Shown here piece by piece: positions 17,805 through 26,928 of a DNA stretch of 64,000 bases (the stretch's first letter is position 1; every line of letters starts with the position of its first letter). The notes beneath the pieces are model-generated. The model had not been told where the DNA came from and did no database searches. It saw only the letters and a program-made list of their open reading frames with translations. Position numbers and translations under genes: made by a program. The DNA is from an uncultured Oscillospiraceae bacterium (GTDB lineage: Bacteria > Bacillota > Clostridia > Oscillospirales > Ruminococcaceae), in NCBI GenBank assembly GCA_910587135.1, contig CAJULF010000001.1, forward strand, positions 1 through 64,000, read 5' to 3'.

Positions 17805-18950
17805 ATGAAAGTTACACCCAAGGTAAGAGGGTTTATATGCACAACGGCTCACCCGACAGGCTGCGAGGCTGCTGTAAGAAAACAGATCGATTACGTTAAG
17901 ACTCAGCCGAAAACGGAGGGACCCAAAAAGGTGTTGGTGATTGGCTCGTCAATGGGCTACGGACTGGCTTCGCGAATAGCTGCGGCTTATTCCTGCGGCG
18001 CGGCGACGATAGGTGTGATGTTCGACCGCCCCGCGAGCGGAAACAAGACCGCGACCAGCGGCTGGTACAACACAAAAGCCTTTGAGAAATTCGCCGTTGA
18101 GGACGGCTTGTACGCTAAAACGATAAACGGCGACGCCTATTCCGACGAATGCAAGAAAGAGGTCATTGAGCTTATAAAATCCGACCTTGGGAAGGTGGAT
18201 ATGGTGGTATATTCGCTTGCCGCTCCGAGAAGAGCGGTGGGCGATACGGTGTACTCAAGCGTTCTTAAGACTACGGGCGAGTCGTACACCAACAAAACTA
18301 TTGACTTAAGAAACAACTGCGTTTCGGAGATAACGATTGAGCCCGCCACAGAGGAGGAAATAACCGCTACCGTAAAGGTCATGGGCGGCGAGGACTGGGA
18401 GGCGTGGATAGACGCGCTCAAAGCCGCGGATGCCATAGAGGACGGCGCGGTGACGGTGGCTTATTCCTATATAGGTCCCAAGCTCACTCATCCGATGTAT
18501 TTTGAGGGATCTATCGGCAGGGCAAAGGCGCATCTCTACGAAACGGCGAAAAAGATCACCAAAGACGGAATAAAAGCGTACATTTCCGTAAACAAGGCGC
18601 TTGTTACTCAGTCCAGCGCCGCTATACCGATCGTCCCGCTATATATCTCTATTCTTTATAAGGTAATGAAAGCGAAGGGCAATCATGAGGGCTGCATTGA
18701 GCAGATGTACCGTCTGTTCAATCAGAAGCTGTACGGCGAATCCGTACAGACGGACGAAAACGGAATGATCCGTCTTGACGATCTTGAAATGCAAAAGGAC
18801 GTTCAGGACGAGGTAACGGAGCTTTGGAACACGCTCTCTCAGGATAATTTAAAGGAATGCGCCGATCTTGACGGCTACTGGGAGGACTTCTACGCTCTGT
18901 TTGGTTTTGGTATAGAGGGAGTAGACTACGAATCAGACGTAGACGTATGA
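17805..18950 (+). CDS. fabV: Trans-2-enoyl-CoA/ACP reductase FabV
   Basis: 381 residues from the ATG with AAGGAGG 8 nt upstream; the open frame runs further 5' but has no start with a binding site. The N-terminal VRGFICTTAHPTGCEAAV and the NAD-binding VLVIGSSMGYGLASRIAA are FabV/Ter hallmarks, as is the Tyr-x8-Lys active site (YSYIGPKLTHPMY .. GSIGRAKAHL). The enzyme reduces enoyl-ACP or crotonyl-CoA with NADH, in fatty acid synthesis or butyrate-type fermentation. It stands alone, with no fab operon nearby, which slightly favours a fermentative Ter role. Confidence 0.95.
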   Translation: MKVTPKVRGFICTTAHPTGCEAAVRKQIDYVKTQPKTEGPKKVLVIGSSMGYGLASRIAAAYSCGAATIGVMFDRPASGNKTATSGWYNTKAFEKFAVEDGLYAKTINGDAYSDECKKEVIELIKSDLGKVDMVVYSLAAPRRAVGDTVYSSVLKTTGESYTNKTIDLRNNCVSEITIEPATEEEITATVKVMGGEDWEAWIDALKAADAIEDGAVTVAYSYIGPKLTHPMYFEGSIGRAKAHLYETAKKITKDGIKAYISVNKALVTQSSAAIPIVPLYISILYKVMKAKGNHEGCIEQMYRLFNQKLYGESVQTDENGMIRLDDLEMQKDVQDEVTELWNTLSQDNLKECADLDGYWEDFYALFGFGIEGVDYESDVDV

Positions 18951-18987
18951 TAGGTTTGTATAAATTAAAGCGACAAAAACACCACGC

Positions 18988-19165
18988 AGGAAATTTTCCG
19001 CAATCCGCCGTGAAAGCGCAGCGCAGCGGAGCTTTTACGGCGAGATAGCGCAAACGGCACAAAGTGTCGTTTGCAGCGGTGCGGAAAATTTTAAATTAAA
19101 ATCATTTTCTTGTCAACATACATCAACAGCTTTTCGTCAACGCGGCTTAAAAGCATCACAGTTCA
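18988..19165. repeat. Family B structured repeat, copy 2
   Basis: Outer stem GGAAATTTTCCGC / GCGGAAAATTTT, hairpins CCGTGAAAGC..GCTTTTACGG and CAAACGGCAC..GTGTCGTTTG. The tail (CTTGTCAACATA..ATCAACAGCTTTT..GTCAACGCGGC) also occurs after the repeats upstream of purL. It lies just upstream of the ABC exporter genes. Confidence 0.82.
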
Positions 19166-19216
19166 GATCAACGCTTATACAGACCTAATATTTCCTCTAT
19201 AATGGAGGACGTATAG

Positions 19217-21127
19217 ATGTTTATTTTCAAGGCTAAAAAGCAGGAGCATGAGGATGAGCTTTATCACGAATACGGTGTGCTCAGCAACTGCGGTTATATT
19301 TTTCGCGCCTTTCTGAAGTACAGAAAGTCCCTGATAGGGCTGCTGATACTCGGAGGAATAGCGGGCGCGTCGATGTCCTATATATGGACATTTATAGGAA
19401 AGCTTGTCGTGGATATCATAGAGCGGCAGGCTGCGGCGGCGGACAAGGACATAATGCCGCTGGTGTACCTTGTAATAATTACGACGGCGGTTGAGCTTGT
19501 TATGATGGTGCTGAACGCTTATGCCTGCAAGGAACTGGAGCTGGGGTACTACTATACACGGCTTTGTATGGTCAGGGAGCGTGTCGCTAAGGTTCTCGGC
19601 ATGGAGTATGAAACGCTGGAGACCCCCGATATGCTGGACAGGCTGCAAAAGGCTAAGCGCACCACGGCGGGACAAAACGGAGCGGCGCAGGGCTTTATGC
19701 GGGATATACAGACGATGATGGTGCAGTTCACCTGCATTATCACGGCGGTAAGCATTATCTCCACGTTAAGCCCGTGGATAGTGGGTGTTATCTTAGTGCT
19801 GTCCGTCATTCAGTTTGAGTATTTTGACTATATCCGCTTAAAGGATAAGGAGATAATGTGGGACGCGATGGCGGGCAACTGGCGCAAGCTGGAGTATATG
19901 TCCACGGTATCCACGGACTTTTCCTACGCCAAGGACGTAAGACTTTACGGAATGAGGAAATGGCTGGGCGCAAAGCAGAAGGAGGTAAACGCGGACGAGC
20001 TGCGCCGCTGGAAGCAGTCAAGACAGTACTGGATATACAACACTATATTTTCGTCGGGGCTGACGCTGGTGCAGACAGCGGTCGTTTTCGGCTGGCTTAT
20101 CTATGACGTGCTGGTGAACGATCTCTCCATAGGCAACTTTATCCTTTACAGCGGCAGCGCAATGACTTTTTCGGGAAACATTCAGCAGTTTTTGCAGGCG
20201 CTCGGCGGCATGAGGGAGCGCTCCTCGCGGCTGGACGATCTGCGCAGCTTTATGGATATCCCGAACCCCGACGAGGGAAAAAAGACCACCCCCATACCCA
20301 AGTCGGACAAATACGTTTTCAAATTCGAGAACGTTTCCTTTAAGTATAAGGGACAGGACAAATACGCGCTGAAAAATCTTGATCTGACACTTGAAGCGGG
20401 TCAGAGGCTTGCAGTTGTGGGACTTAACGGCGCGGGAAAAACCACCTTTATAAAGCTGCTGCTGCGGCTGTACGACGTAACGGAGGGGAGAATACTCTGC
20501 AACGGCATTGATATACGCGAGTTTGACAGGGCGGAGTACTACGAGCTGTTCGCGCCTGCTTTTCAGGAGGTGGAGATATTCGCCTTTCAGCTCTCCGAGA
20601 ATGTTTCGATGCGTACCGCCGACGAAACGGACAAGGAGCTTGTCGAGCAATACCTGCGCGACGCCGGCATGGGCGAAAAGCTGGACGGGCTTTCCAAGGG
20701 AATGGATACCGAGCTTTTAAAGGTGCTGTACGACGACGGCGTAGACCTCTCCGGCGGCGAAAAGCAGAAGCTTGCGCTTGCGAGGGCGCTTTACAAAAAT
20801 GCGCCGATAGTGGTGCTGGACGAGCCTACGGCGGCTCTGGACGCTCTTGCGGAATACCGCCTGTATCAGAGCTTTGACGGAATGATAGGCGACAGAACGG
20901 CGGTCTACATATCCCACAGACTGTCCTCCACGCGTTTCTGCGACAATATAGCGATGTTTGTCGCGGGCGAGATGGTGGAGTACGGCACGCATGAGGAACT
21001 TCTGGACAAGAACGGCGCTTACGCCGAAATGTTTCATGTTCAGGCACAGTACTACGTAGAGGACGGAACTCCCGATGAAAACGAAACTCCCGCCGAGGAT
21101 ACGGAAGGGGGTGCCGTACATGAGTAA
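19217..21127 (+). CDS. ABC exporter half-transporter 1
   Basis: 636 residues. The membrane domain spans about residues 1-320 and the nucleotide-binding domain about 350-600, with Walker A VVGLNGAGKTTF, signature DLSGGEKQKLAL and Walker B IVVLDEPTAALD. The C-terminus is Glu-rich. It forms a probable heterodimer with the next gene, which overlaps it by 8 nt. Such type I exporters move drugs, peptides or lipids; nothing nearby indicates the substrate. ATG preceded by GGAGG. Confidence 0.9.
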   Translation: MFIFKAKKQEHEDELYHEYGVLSNCGYIFRAFLKYRKSLIGLLILGGIAGASMSYIWTFIGKLVVDIIERQAAAADKDIMPLVYLVIITTAVELVMMVLNAYACKELELGYYYTRLCMVRERVAKVLGMEYETLETPDMLDRLQKAKRTTAGQNGAAQGFMRDIQTMMVQFTCIITAVSIISTLSPWIVGVILVLSVIQFEYFDYIRLKDKEIMWDAMAGNWRKLEYMSTVSTDFSYAKDVRLYGMRKWLGAKQKEVNADELRRWKQSRQYWIYNTIFSSGLTLVQTAVVFGWLIYDVLVNDLSIGNFILYSGSAMTFSGNIQQFLQALGGMRERSSRLDDLRSFMDIPNPDEGKKTTPIPKSDKYVFKFENVSFKYKGQDKYALKNLDLTLEAGQRLAVVGLNGAGKTTFIKLLLRLYDVTEGRILCNGIDIREFDRAEYYELFAPAFQEVEIFAFQLSENVSMRTADETDKELVEQYLRDAGMGEKLDGLSKGMDTELLKVLYDDGVDLSGGEKQKLALARALYKNAPIVVLDEPTAALDALAEYRLYQSFDGMIGDRTAVYISHRLSSTRFCDNIAMFVAGEMVEYGTHEELLDKNGAYAEMFHVQAQYYVEDGTPDENETPAEDTEGGAVHE

Positions 21128-22937
21128 TACAAAAAATATCCAAAACGAAAAAGACGAGGCGCGCAAAAATCTTGTGGGAAAAACGCTGAAATACTTTTTC
21201 CCTGTCGCTTGGAAGTTTGACAAGGCTTACTTTATACTTTCGGCGATAAACGTTATTCTCGGGGCGTTAGTGCCTTTTCCCGAGATAATCTTTATGCCGA
21301 TGCTGCTGGATTCGCTGATAAGTCCCGAGCGCGACTTACAGCATATAATCATCTGCGCGGCGCTGATGATCGGGCTCAAGGTGGGAGTATCAATGATAAG
21401 CACCGCGCTGTCCGTCCATCTGGAAAAATACTCGGATAAATTCTACAACTTCGTTTCCGAGGAAATATCACAGCGCTGCATGGAGATAGATTTCGCGCTG
21501 ACGGAAAACAAGGAAGCGCTCGACCAGATAAACCGCGGCAAAGAGGGTCTGGATTACTCCAACGGGGTTCACGGGATATCTTCCGCCTTTTTCACCATAC
21601 TCAAAAACGTTCTGACAATTTTCGGAGTAGTGACGGTTCTGGCTATAAGCGCTCCGTGGATGCTGCTTATTATCGCGGTGCTGCTGGCATTTTCGGCAGT
21701 CATCAACAGCAAAAAGAACAAAATCGAAATAAAGTTTTTCACGGACGTGTCAAAAATAGACCGCATATGGGGATATATTCTGTGGGGGCTTGAAAATTTC
21801 CGCTTCGGAAAGGACATTAGGATATACGGTGCGGCAAAAACGCTCTTGAAAAAATCCGATGAACAGATGGACCGCGTTATGAAGTATGACACCGATTGGG
21901 AAAACAAGAAGTACCCGCTGTCGATACTGGACGTAATCGTGGTGGCAATACGCGACTTCGGAACGTATCTTTATCTGGGCGCTCTTGCCATCTTCGGAAA
22001 AATCACTATCGGCACATTCTCTCAGCTCGTTTCGGCGGGAGGTACGCTGAACGGGTCCGTGCAGGGCGCTATCTTCGGCTTTCAGAATATTGTAAAGCGC
22101 TGCAACTACGCCTATGAGGTGGTGAAGCTGATGGAGTACCCGCCCATGCTGCAAAAGGGCGACAGGCGGGTGGAAAATCTGAAAACTCCCCATACGATAG
22201 AGTTCCGCAACGTCAGCTTCTCCTACCCGAATACGGGCGTGCAGGTGCTGAAAAACGTATCCATCACCATAAAGGCGGGGGAGCGGCTTTCGGTTGTCGG
22301 GCTTAACGGCGCGGGCAAAACTACATTTGTAAAGCTGCTGTGCAGGCTTTACGACACTGACGAGGGCGAAATTCTCATTGACGGAGTGAATATCCGCGAG
22401 TACGACTACGACGAATACATGAAGCTGTTCTCGGTGGTATTTCAGGACTTCAGGCTGCTTTCCTTTACTGCCAAGGACAATATACTTCTCGGCACGGAGG
22501 ACAGCGACGAAGCGGTGGACGCGATGTTCGCGAAAGTGGGGCTTCTTGACAAAATAAATTCCCTCCCCAAGGGGCGGGATACCATGATGTTCCGCGAGTT
22601 CGACCGCGACGGAGTGCAGCTTTCGGGCGGTGAGCAGCAGAAGCTCGCCATAGCGAGGGCGCTGTACAAGGACGCTCCCGTGGTCATTCTCGATGAGCCG
22701 ACGGCGGCGCTCGACCCCGTAGCGGAATATGAGATATATTGTAAGTTCAACGACTTGGTCGGCGGCAAGACCGCCGTGTATATCTCACACAGGCTTTCAA
22801 GCTGCAAATTCTGCGACAGGATAGCCGTGTTCAGCGAGGGCACGATAAAGGAGCTTGGCACACATGATGAGCTTGTGAACCGCGAGGGCGGAATATACTC
22901 GGAAATGTTCCACGCACAGGCGCAGTATTACGTATAG
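21120..22937 (+). CDS. ABC exporter half-transporter 2
   Basis: About 605 residues from the ATG at 21120 with AGGGGGTG upstream, overlapping the stop of half-transporter 1. Membrane domain in residues about 20-320, then Walker A VVGLNGAGKTTF, signature QLSGGEQQKLAI and Walker B VVILDEPTAALD. Both halves keep complete consensus motifs, so no degenerate ATP site is evident. Probable partner of the preceding protein. Confidence 0.9.
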   Translation: MSNTKNIQNEKDEARKNLVGKTLKYFFPVAWKFDKAYFILSAINVILGALVPFPEIIFMPMLLDSLISPERDLQHIIICAALMIGLKVGVSMISTALSVHLEKYSDKFYNFVSEEISQRCMEIDFALTENKEALDQINRGKEGLDYSNGVHGISSAFFTILKNVLTIFGVVTVLAISAPWMLLIIAVLLAFSAVINSKKNKIEIKFFTDVSKIDRIWGYILWGLENFRFGKDIRIYGAAKTLLKKSDEQMDRVMKYDTDWENKKYPLSILDVIVVAIRDFGTYLYLGALAIFGKITIGTFSQLVSAGGTLNGSVQGAIFGFQNIVKRCNYAYEVVKLMEYPPMLQKGDRRVENLKTPHTIEFRNVSFSYPNTGVQVLKNVSITIKAGERLSVVGLNGAGKTTFVKLLCRLYDTDEGEILIDGVNIREYDYDEYMKLFSVVFQDFRLLSFTAKDNILLGTEDSDEAVDAMFAKVGLLDKINSLPKGRDTMMFREFDRDGVQLSGGEQQKLAIARALYKDAPVVILDEPTAALDPVAEYEIYCKFNDLVGGKTAVYISHRLSSCKFCDRIAVFSEGTIKELGTHDELVNREGGIYSEMFHAQAQYYV

Positions 22938-22947
22938 CAATAAGGTC

Positions 22948-22969
22948 GGGGACATCGTAAGATGTCCCC
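22948..22969. terminator. Hairpin between exporter gene and family A copy
   Basis: GGGGACATC / GATGTCCCC with a GTAA loop, directly next to the repeat end. There is no clear T-tract on the plus side, so its efficiency as a terminator is uncertain. Confidence 0.5.
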
Positions 22970-22970
22970 G

Positions 22971-23143
22971 CAGACTGTATATAAAGGTTGACCAAGGGCG
23001 AATTATTTAAAAAAATTTCAAAATTTCCGTTAGTCATACTCCGTTACGCTACGCTTCACTCCGCATGCCTAACGAAAACCGCACACATTTGCCAGTTGGC
23101 AAATGTGTGCTTTTTGAAATTTAATGCGCCGACATTGCGTAGC
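22971..23143 (+). repeat. Family A repeat lacking its right end
   Basis: Nearly identical to the copy at 40186 over its first 105 nt, but stem 3 is GCACACATTTGCC/GGCAAATGTGTGC instead of CGCGCGTTTGC/GCAAACGCGCG. The right terminal repeat is missing after ATTGCGTAGCA. Confidence 0.88.
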
Positions 23144-23214
23144 AGGAAATTTCATAAAGTGCAAGTTAAATGCAAAATAACGAGAGGTTATATAATTCCG
23201 ATTGATATAAAAGT

Positions 23215-23844
23215 CTATTTTTTTCGACTAACCTTATAGCGCTGCTGTTTGCGCTGCAATTTTTTTGACAAATTGTTTGTCGCTTTCTCTTTCTTTTTTA
23301 CGGCTTGATTTCTTTTCTCCGCGACAAAAACATAATATCCGTTTATTTCATGAACCCTGACACCGCCAAAAACAGAGGTCAACTTATTTTTATACCAATC
23401 GAGCCTTTTGGTAACCATAATCAGCTTTCCGCCCAAAACCAATTTTTTAAATCCAACCTCTATAAAGTGTTTCGCAACAGAAAAATCCGTATGATACGGC
23501 GGATTAGACAGTATAAGTGTGAAATCCTTTTCTTCTATATTTTGATATCCATCACTCAATTTGATTCTGATATCCGGCACATCGTTAATGCGTAAATTTA
23601 TTTTTGCGTATTCTATTGCCTGTTCGGAAACATCACACATTATGACATTTTCTTCGCCTATCAGTTTGCCTGCAAGTATACCTACAACGCCGTACCCGCA
23701 CCCCAAGTCCAATACTTTGTCATCTGGTAAAAAATCAATGACAGATAACATGGCTAATGTGCCATTGTCGATTGAATTGGGCGAAAAATTTGATGGTGCG
23801 GTTTCAAATACCATATCAACATCTTTAATCCTCGCAGAAAACAT
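23215..23844 (-). CDS. RsmC/RlmG-type small SAM-dependent methyltransferase
   Basis: 209 residues; AGAGGTG 7 nt before ATG. SAM-binding motif VLDLGCGYGVVGI (about residues 44-56) and catalytic NPPYH (about 114-118) match MTS-domain methyltransferases such as RsmC, which methylate guanine N2 in rRNA. Unlike E. coli RsmC there is only one domain. The last 30 residues are very Lys/Arg-rich, consistent with RNA binding. The gene is more AT-rich than its neighbours, a possible sign of transfer. Confidence 0.82.
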   Translation of the reverse strand: MFSARIKDVDMVFETAPSNFSPNSIDNGTLAMLSVIDFLPDDKVLDLGCGYGVVGILAGKLIGEENVIMCDVSEQAIEYAKINLRINDVPDIRIKLSDGYQNIEEKDFTLILSNPPYHTDFSVAKHFIEVGFKKLVLGGKLIMVTKRLDWYKNKLTSVFGGVRVHEINGYYVFVAEKRNQAVKKKEKATNNLSKKLQRKQQRYKVSRKK

Positions 23845-23946
23845 TATTCACCTCTGAATTCCAAATATTTACCGAATTGTTCATCGTCGCTGTCTTAATA
23901 TACTCACACAATTATTGCATTCCGCCGCACTTTGCGCGGTGTTGCC

Positions 23947-23986
23947 TTAAATAATCCGCTTTTGGTCAATATTTATATAAAGTCCG
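23947..23986 (-). repeat. Family A left-end fragment
   Basis: The minus strand reads CGGACTTTATATAAATATTGACC then AAAGCGGATTATTTAA, the left end of family A only. The hairpin at 23987-24010 abuts it. Confidence 0.7.
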
Positions 23987-24010
23987 GCAGGGGCATTTGG
24001 GCGCCCCTGC
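23987..24010 (+). terminator. Hairpin with outward T-tract downstream of proC
   Basis: GCAGGGGC / GCGCCCCTGC followed by TTTATTTTTC on the plus strand. It sits just after the minus-strand proC stop; the T-tract points away from the repeat fragment, as at other copies. Confidence 0.65.
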
Positions 24011-24018
24011 TTTATTTT

Positions 24019-24819
24019 TCAATTGTTTTTGCCAAGCTCGTAAGCTCTCTTGGTGCAGGCTTCGCAAGCCTGCTTCGCGGTTTCTATCAGCTTGCCCTCA
24101 TACAGCTTTTCCAAGCCGGCAAGGGTAGTGCCGCCGGGTGAGGACACCTGCTTTATCAGTTCGTCCACCGTCATGCCGCTTTCGGTCATCATTTTCGCCG
24201 AACCGATAAGCGTCTGTGCGAAAAGCCGCAGAGCCGTATTTTTGTCGATGCCTACGCTGTCAGCGTAATCGATAAACCCTTTGGCGTAAAGGTAGATGAA
24301 CGCGGGAGAACTGCTGTTTACGGCAATGATCTCTTTCATCTTGTCCGCAGGAATAACCTCCGCAATGCCGCAGGAGCTCATGATCTTGCGCGCGTATTCA
24401 AATTCCTCGTCGCTTACATTGTTGCTGCGGCTGAGCGCGGACGCTCCGCAGCCGAGCATCATGGGCGTGTTGGGCATAACCAGTACTACCTTAGCATCCG
24501 CAAAGGTGCGCTGCCTGATATATTCCGCAGAAATTCCAGCGCAGATGGAAATAAAGACCGTGGAGGTTTTTGCGGATTCCTTGATATCCGCTAAAACCCC
24601 ATCAAGCTGCTGCGGCTTGACAGAGAGAAGTATGTAGTCGCACTTTTCCGCCATACCCTTTACGCTGTCCGCGGCGGTAGCGCCGACAAGGCGCAGATTC
24701 TCCAGCTTTGCGGGGTCGCTGTCATAGGCGAAAACCGCCGTATTCCCGAGCTTCCCCTGAATGCCCTTTATTATCGCGCCGCCCATATTGCCGATTCCGA
24801 TAAACCCAAGTTTAGTCAT
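24019..24819 (-). CDS. proC: Pyrroline-5-carboxylate reductase
   Basis: 266 residues, normal length. The N-terminal LGFIGIGNMGGAIIKGI is the Rossmann NAD(P) motif, and SSPAFIYLYAKGFIDYADSVG and SPGGTTLAGLEKL are the C-terminal ProC signatures. It catalyses the last step of proline synthesis. It begins 2 nt after folT, an odd operon partner, so it is probably transcribed from the THF-riboswitch transcript. ATG with AAAGGA upstream. Confidence 0.96.
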   Translation of the reverse strand: MTKLGFIGIGNMGGAIIKGIQGKLGNTAVFAYDSDPAKLENLRLVGATAADSVKGMAEKCDYILLSVKPQQLDGVLADIKESAKTSTVFISICAGISAEYIRQRTFADAKVVLVMPNTPMMLGCGASALSRSNNVSDEEFEYARKIMSSCGIAEVIPADKMKEIIAVNSSSPAFIYLYAKGFIDYADSVGIDKNTALRLFAQTLIGSAKMMTESGMTVDELIKQVSSPGGTTLAGLEKLYEGKLIETAKQACEACTKRAYELGKNN

Positions 24820-24821
24820 TT

Positions 24822-25424
24822 TTAGTTCCTTTCTCCCGCGCTTTTGATCGAGAGCTTTCTTATTTTTCTGTCGTAAAACTGCTTAAGCGGCAGCAACACC
24901 GCCATCATCATGTACGAGCCTATGCAGAATGTGATGGTGTTGGTGGCTATTCTTGCGCCGAAAACCATTTCAAAGCTGCCCTCACCCAGAAAGCCATAGC
25001 TGTACAGCGCCAGCGTGTTGAGCGTAAGGTTGCATATAAGGCATACCGACAGCCTTGCCGCAACGATTCGGATAACGGTGAACATTGTTTTTTCGGGTTT
25101 GATATTATACAGCACCATTCCGTAGATAAGCCCCTCAAGTCCCGTTATCAGCACAAGCCACGGAATAAATCCTCCTATCGGGTTAATGATATAGCCGATA
25201 ATATCCACCATAAGTCCCGAAAAAAGACCCGCCACCGGACCAAACAAAATACCTATGAGCGACAGCGGCAGAAACGTGAAATTTATCTTTAAAAAATCAC
25301 CGATTCTTATCGAGCCGAAGCCGTCAAGCACCACTGCCACCGCCAGCAGCATGCCTATGGTAACAATGCAGCGAACGCTTTTAAGCTCCTGCGCGGATTT
25401 CCTGAAGTTAGTAAAAAAAGCCAT
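24822..25424 (-). CDS. folT: Folate ECF transporter S component
   Basis: About 200 residues from ATG 25424, which has AAGGAGG 9 nt upstream; 13 extra codons upstream contain the binding site and are not translated. Six hydrophobic segments; RIGDFLKINFTFLPLSLIGI and GLEGLIYGMVLYN are typical of the FolT family. It binds folate in the membrane and needs the shared EcfAAT module, which is not in this window. The THF riboswitch directly upstream supports the call. Confidence 0.9.
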   Translation of the reverse strand: MAFFTNFRKSAQELKSVRCIVTIGMLLAVAVVLDGFGSIRIGDFLKINFTFLPLSLIGILFGPVAGLFSGLMVDIIGYIINPIGGFIPWLVLITGLEGLIYGMVLYNIKPEKTMFTVIRIVAARLSVCLICNLTLNTLALYSYGFLGEGSFEMVFGARIATNTITFCIGSYMMMAVLLPLKQFYDRKIRKLSIKSAGERN

Positions 25425-25517
25425 TTGATTTATCCTCCTTGCAGCTAACTTCGCTATAAACAAAAAGAATAAAGGTCAATGGCTTTGCCGCTGATGGCTC
25501 TATATTCAATTTATATA

Positions 25518-25624
25518 CAGCGAGATGCGAACACCGCACCGCAAGCGAATTAATAGTTCACTTTTCGTCCCGTCGGCAACTCTCCGTCCGATGGGCACTT
25601 AACGCGCGGTATTCTACTCTGTTG
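25518..25624 (-). ncRNA. Tetrahydrofolate (THF) riboswitch
   Basis: The minus-strand leader of folT reads GAGTAGA..CGCGTTAAGTG near its 5' side, GGGACGAA in the middle and CGGTGCGGTGTTCGCAT..CTCG at the end. This order and spacing match the THF riboswitch consensus known upstream of folT and folE in clostridia. About 90 nt separate it from the folT start codon. No obvious terminator lies between, so translational control is likely. Confidence 0.88.
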
Positions 25625-25637
25625 ATTTATTCTTAAA

Positions 25638-25702
25638 CCGATTTGCAGCCGGCGTGCAGACAGGATTTTTGTATGGATATCTGCACGCGGAATGTAAATC
25701 GG
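25638..25702 (-). terminator. Long hairpin after pfkA
   Basis: CCGATTT/AAATCGG and GCGTGCAGA/TCTGCACGC form one interrupted stem between the pfkA stop and the THF riboswitch. The T-tract is poor, so it may allow read-through into folT-proC or mark an mRNA 3' end. Confidence 0.5.
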
Positions 25703-25704
25703 TA

Positions 25705-26667
25705 TCAGAAACTGATGTTGTTTGCTATTTTGTACAGACGCTCGTCAAAAGGCTTTTTCATGGAAAGCGCCTCCTGAATGTCAACGTCGTACACTTTGCC
25801 GTCCTTGACTCCGACAACGCGGTTGCCAATTCCCTTTTCGAGAAGCTCGACAGCGTAATAGCCCATTTCGCTCGCCATAACTCTGTCGCGAACCGTGGGG
25901 CTTCCGCCGCGCTGAACGTGACCGAGAATAGTCGCCCTGGATTCGATCCCCGTGCTCTCCTGTATCCGCTTTGCCAGCTCCTCGGTACCGCCTACGCCCT
26001 CGGCAACGATAATAATAAACTGTTCCTTGCCTGTTTCGCGCCCTCTCTTTATTTTCGCTACAAGCTCGTTAAAGTCGTAGGGGACTTCCGGAACCAGCGC
26101 CGCGATAGCGCCTACCGCAATGCCGGTATTCAGCGCGATATGTCCCGCGCCTCTGCCCATGACCTCTACAACCGCGCAGCGCTCGTGCGAGTGGGAGGTG
26201 TCACGCAGCTTGTCGACAAGCTCCATAACGGTGTTCATAGCCGTATCATAGCCTATGGTGTATTCCGAGCACTGTATATCGTTGTCGATGGTTCCGGGAA
26301 TGCCAACGCAGGGAATACCTGCCTTGGACAGGTCGGCAGCTCCCCTAAAAGAGCCGTCGCCGCCGATGACAACAACGCCCGCCATGTTAGCCTTTTCGCA
26401 GACCTCCTTAGCCTTGAGAACGTATTCCCAATCCTTGAACTCCTTGCAGCGCGCGGTGAATATCTCCGTGCCGCCGCGCTGAATGATGTTGGAAACGTTT
26501 CTCGCCTTAAGCTCCACCATATCGCCGTTAAGCAGCCCATTATATCCGCGGCGTATGCCGATTACCTTGAAGCCCTTTTGAAGGGCGGTTCTGGTAACGG
26601 CGCGCACCGCCGCGTTCATTCCGGGGGCGTCGCCGCCGCTTGTCAGAACGCCAATTGTTTTCTCCAT
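25705..26667 (-). CDS. pfkA: ATP-dependent 6-phosphofructokinase
   Basis: 320 residues, standard bacterial length. GVLTSGGDAPGMNAAVRAV begins the protein; GGDGSFRGA has Gly after the second Asp, which indicates ATP rather than pyrophosphate use; TIDNDI carries the catalytic Asp. Fructose-6-phosphate to fructose-1,6-bisphosphate in glycolysis. RBS AGGAGAG 7 nt before ATG. The upstream leader contains a family A core. Confidence 0.97.
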   Translation of the reverse strand: MEKTIGVLTSGGDAPGMNAAVRAVTRTALQKGFKVIGIRRGYNGLLNGDMVELKARNVSNIIQRGGTEIFTARCKEFKDWEYVLKAKEVCEKANMAGVVVIGGDGSFRGAADLSKAGIPCVGIPGTIDNDIQCSEYTIGYDTAMNTVMELVDKLRDTSHSHERCAVVEVMGRGAGHIALNTGIAVGAIAALVPEVPYDFNELVAKIKRGRETGKEQFIIIVAEGVGGTEELAKRIQESTGIESRATILGHVQRGGSPTVRDRVMASEMGYYAVELLEKGIGNRVVGVKDGKVYDVDIQEALSMKKPFDERLYKIANNISF

Positions 26668-26691
26668 ATCTATCTCTCCTTATTTGAATTT

Positions 26692-26820
26692 GAAAATTCA
26701 AAATTTCCGCTAAGCACACTCCGTTACGTTCCGCTTCGCTCCACTTCACTGCGCGTGCTTAGCGGAAACCGTGCCGCATTTGCCATTAAGGCAAATGCGC
26801 ACTTTTTGAATTTTCCTGCG
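26692..26820 (+). repeat. Family A core in the pfkA leader
   Basis: Outer stem GAAAATTCAAAA / TTTTGAATTTTC, stem 2 TTTCCGCTAAGCAC / GTGCTTAGCGGAAA and stem 3 CGCATTTGCC / GGCAAATGCG. The outer stem differs from other copies on both sides in a compensating way. Terminal repeats are absent. It lies between the likely pfkA promoter and start codon, so it is transcribed (in antisense orientation of the family). Confidence 0.85.
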
Positions 26821-26928
26821 TGAGCTTTACGTCGCTCTTTTCGGGCGTTGCTTTTCTGCATAAGCTCAGCCTTGCTCTATTTGAACTTCCAATATTTATT
26901 ACCGAATACTCGGTTTCATACGAATTAT

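Noticed and set aside
25425..25517. Terminator platform between THF aptamer and folT
   Set aside because: I could not find a convincing hairpin plus T-tract; translational control is more likely.
25654..26823. 389-codon open frame opposite pfkA
   Set aside because: Antisense shadow of a certain gene; it also runs into a repeat.
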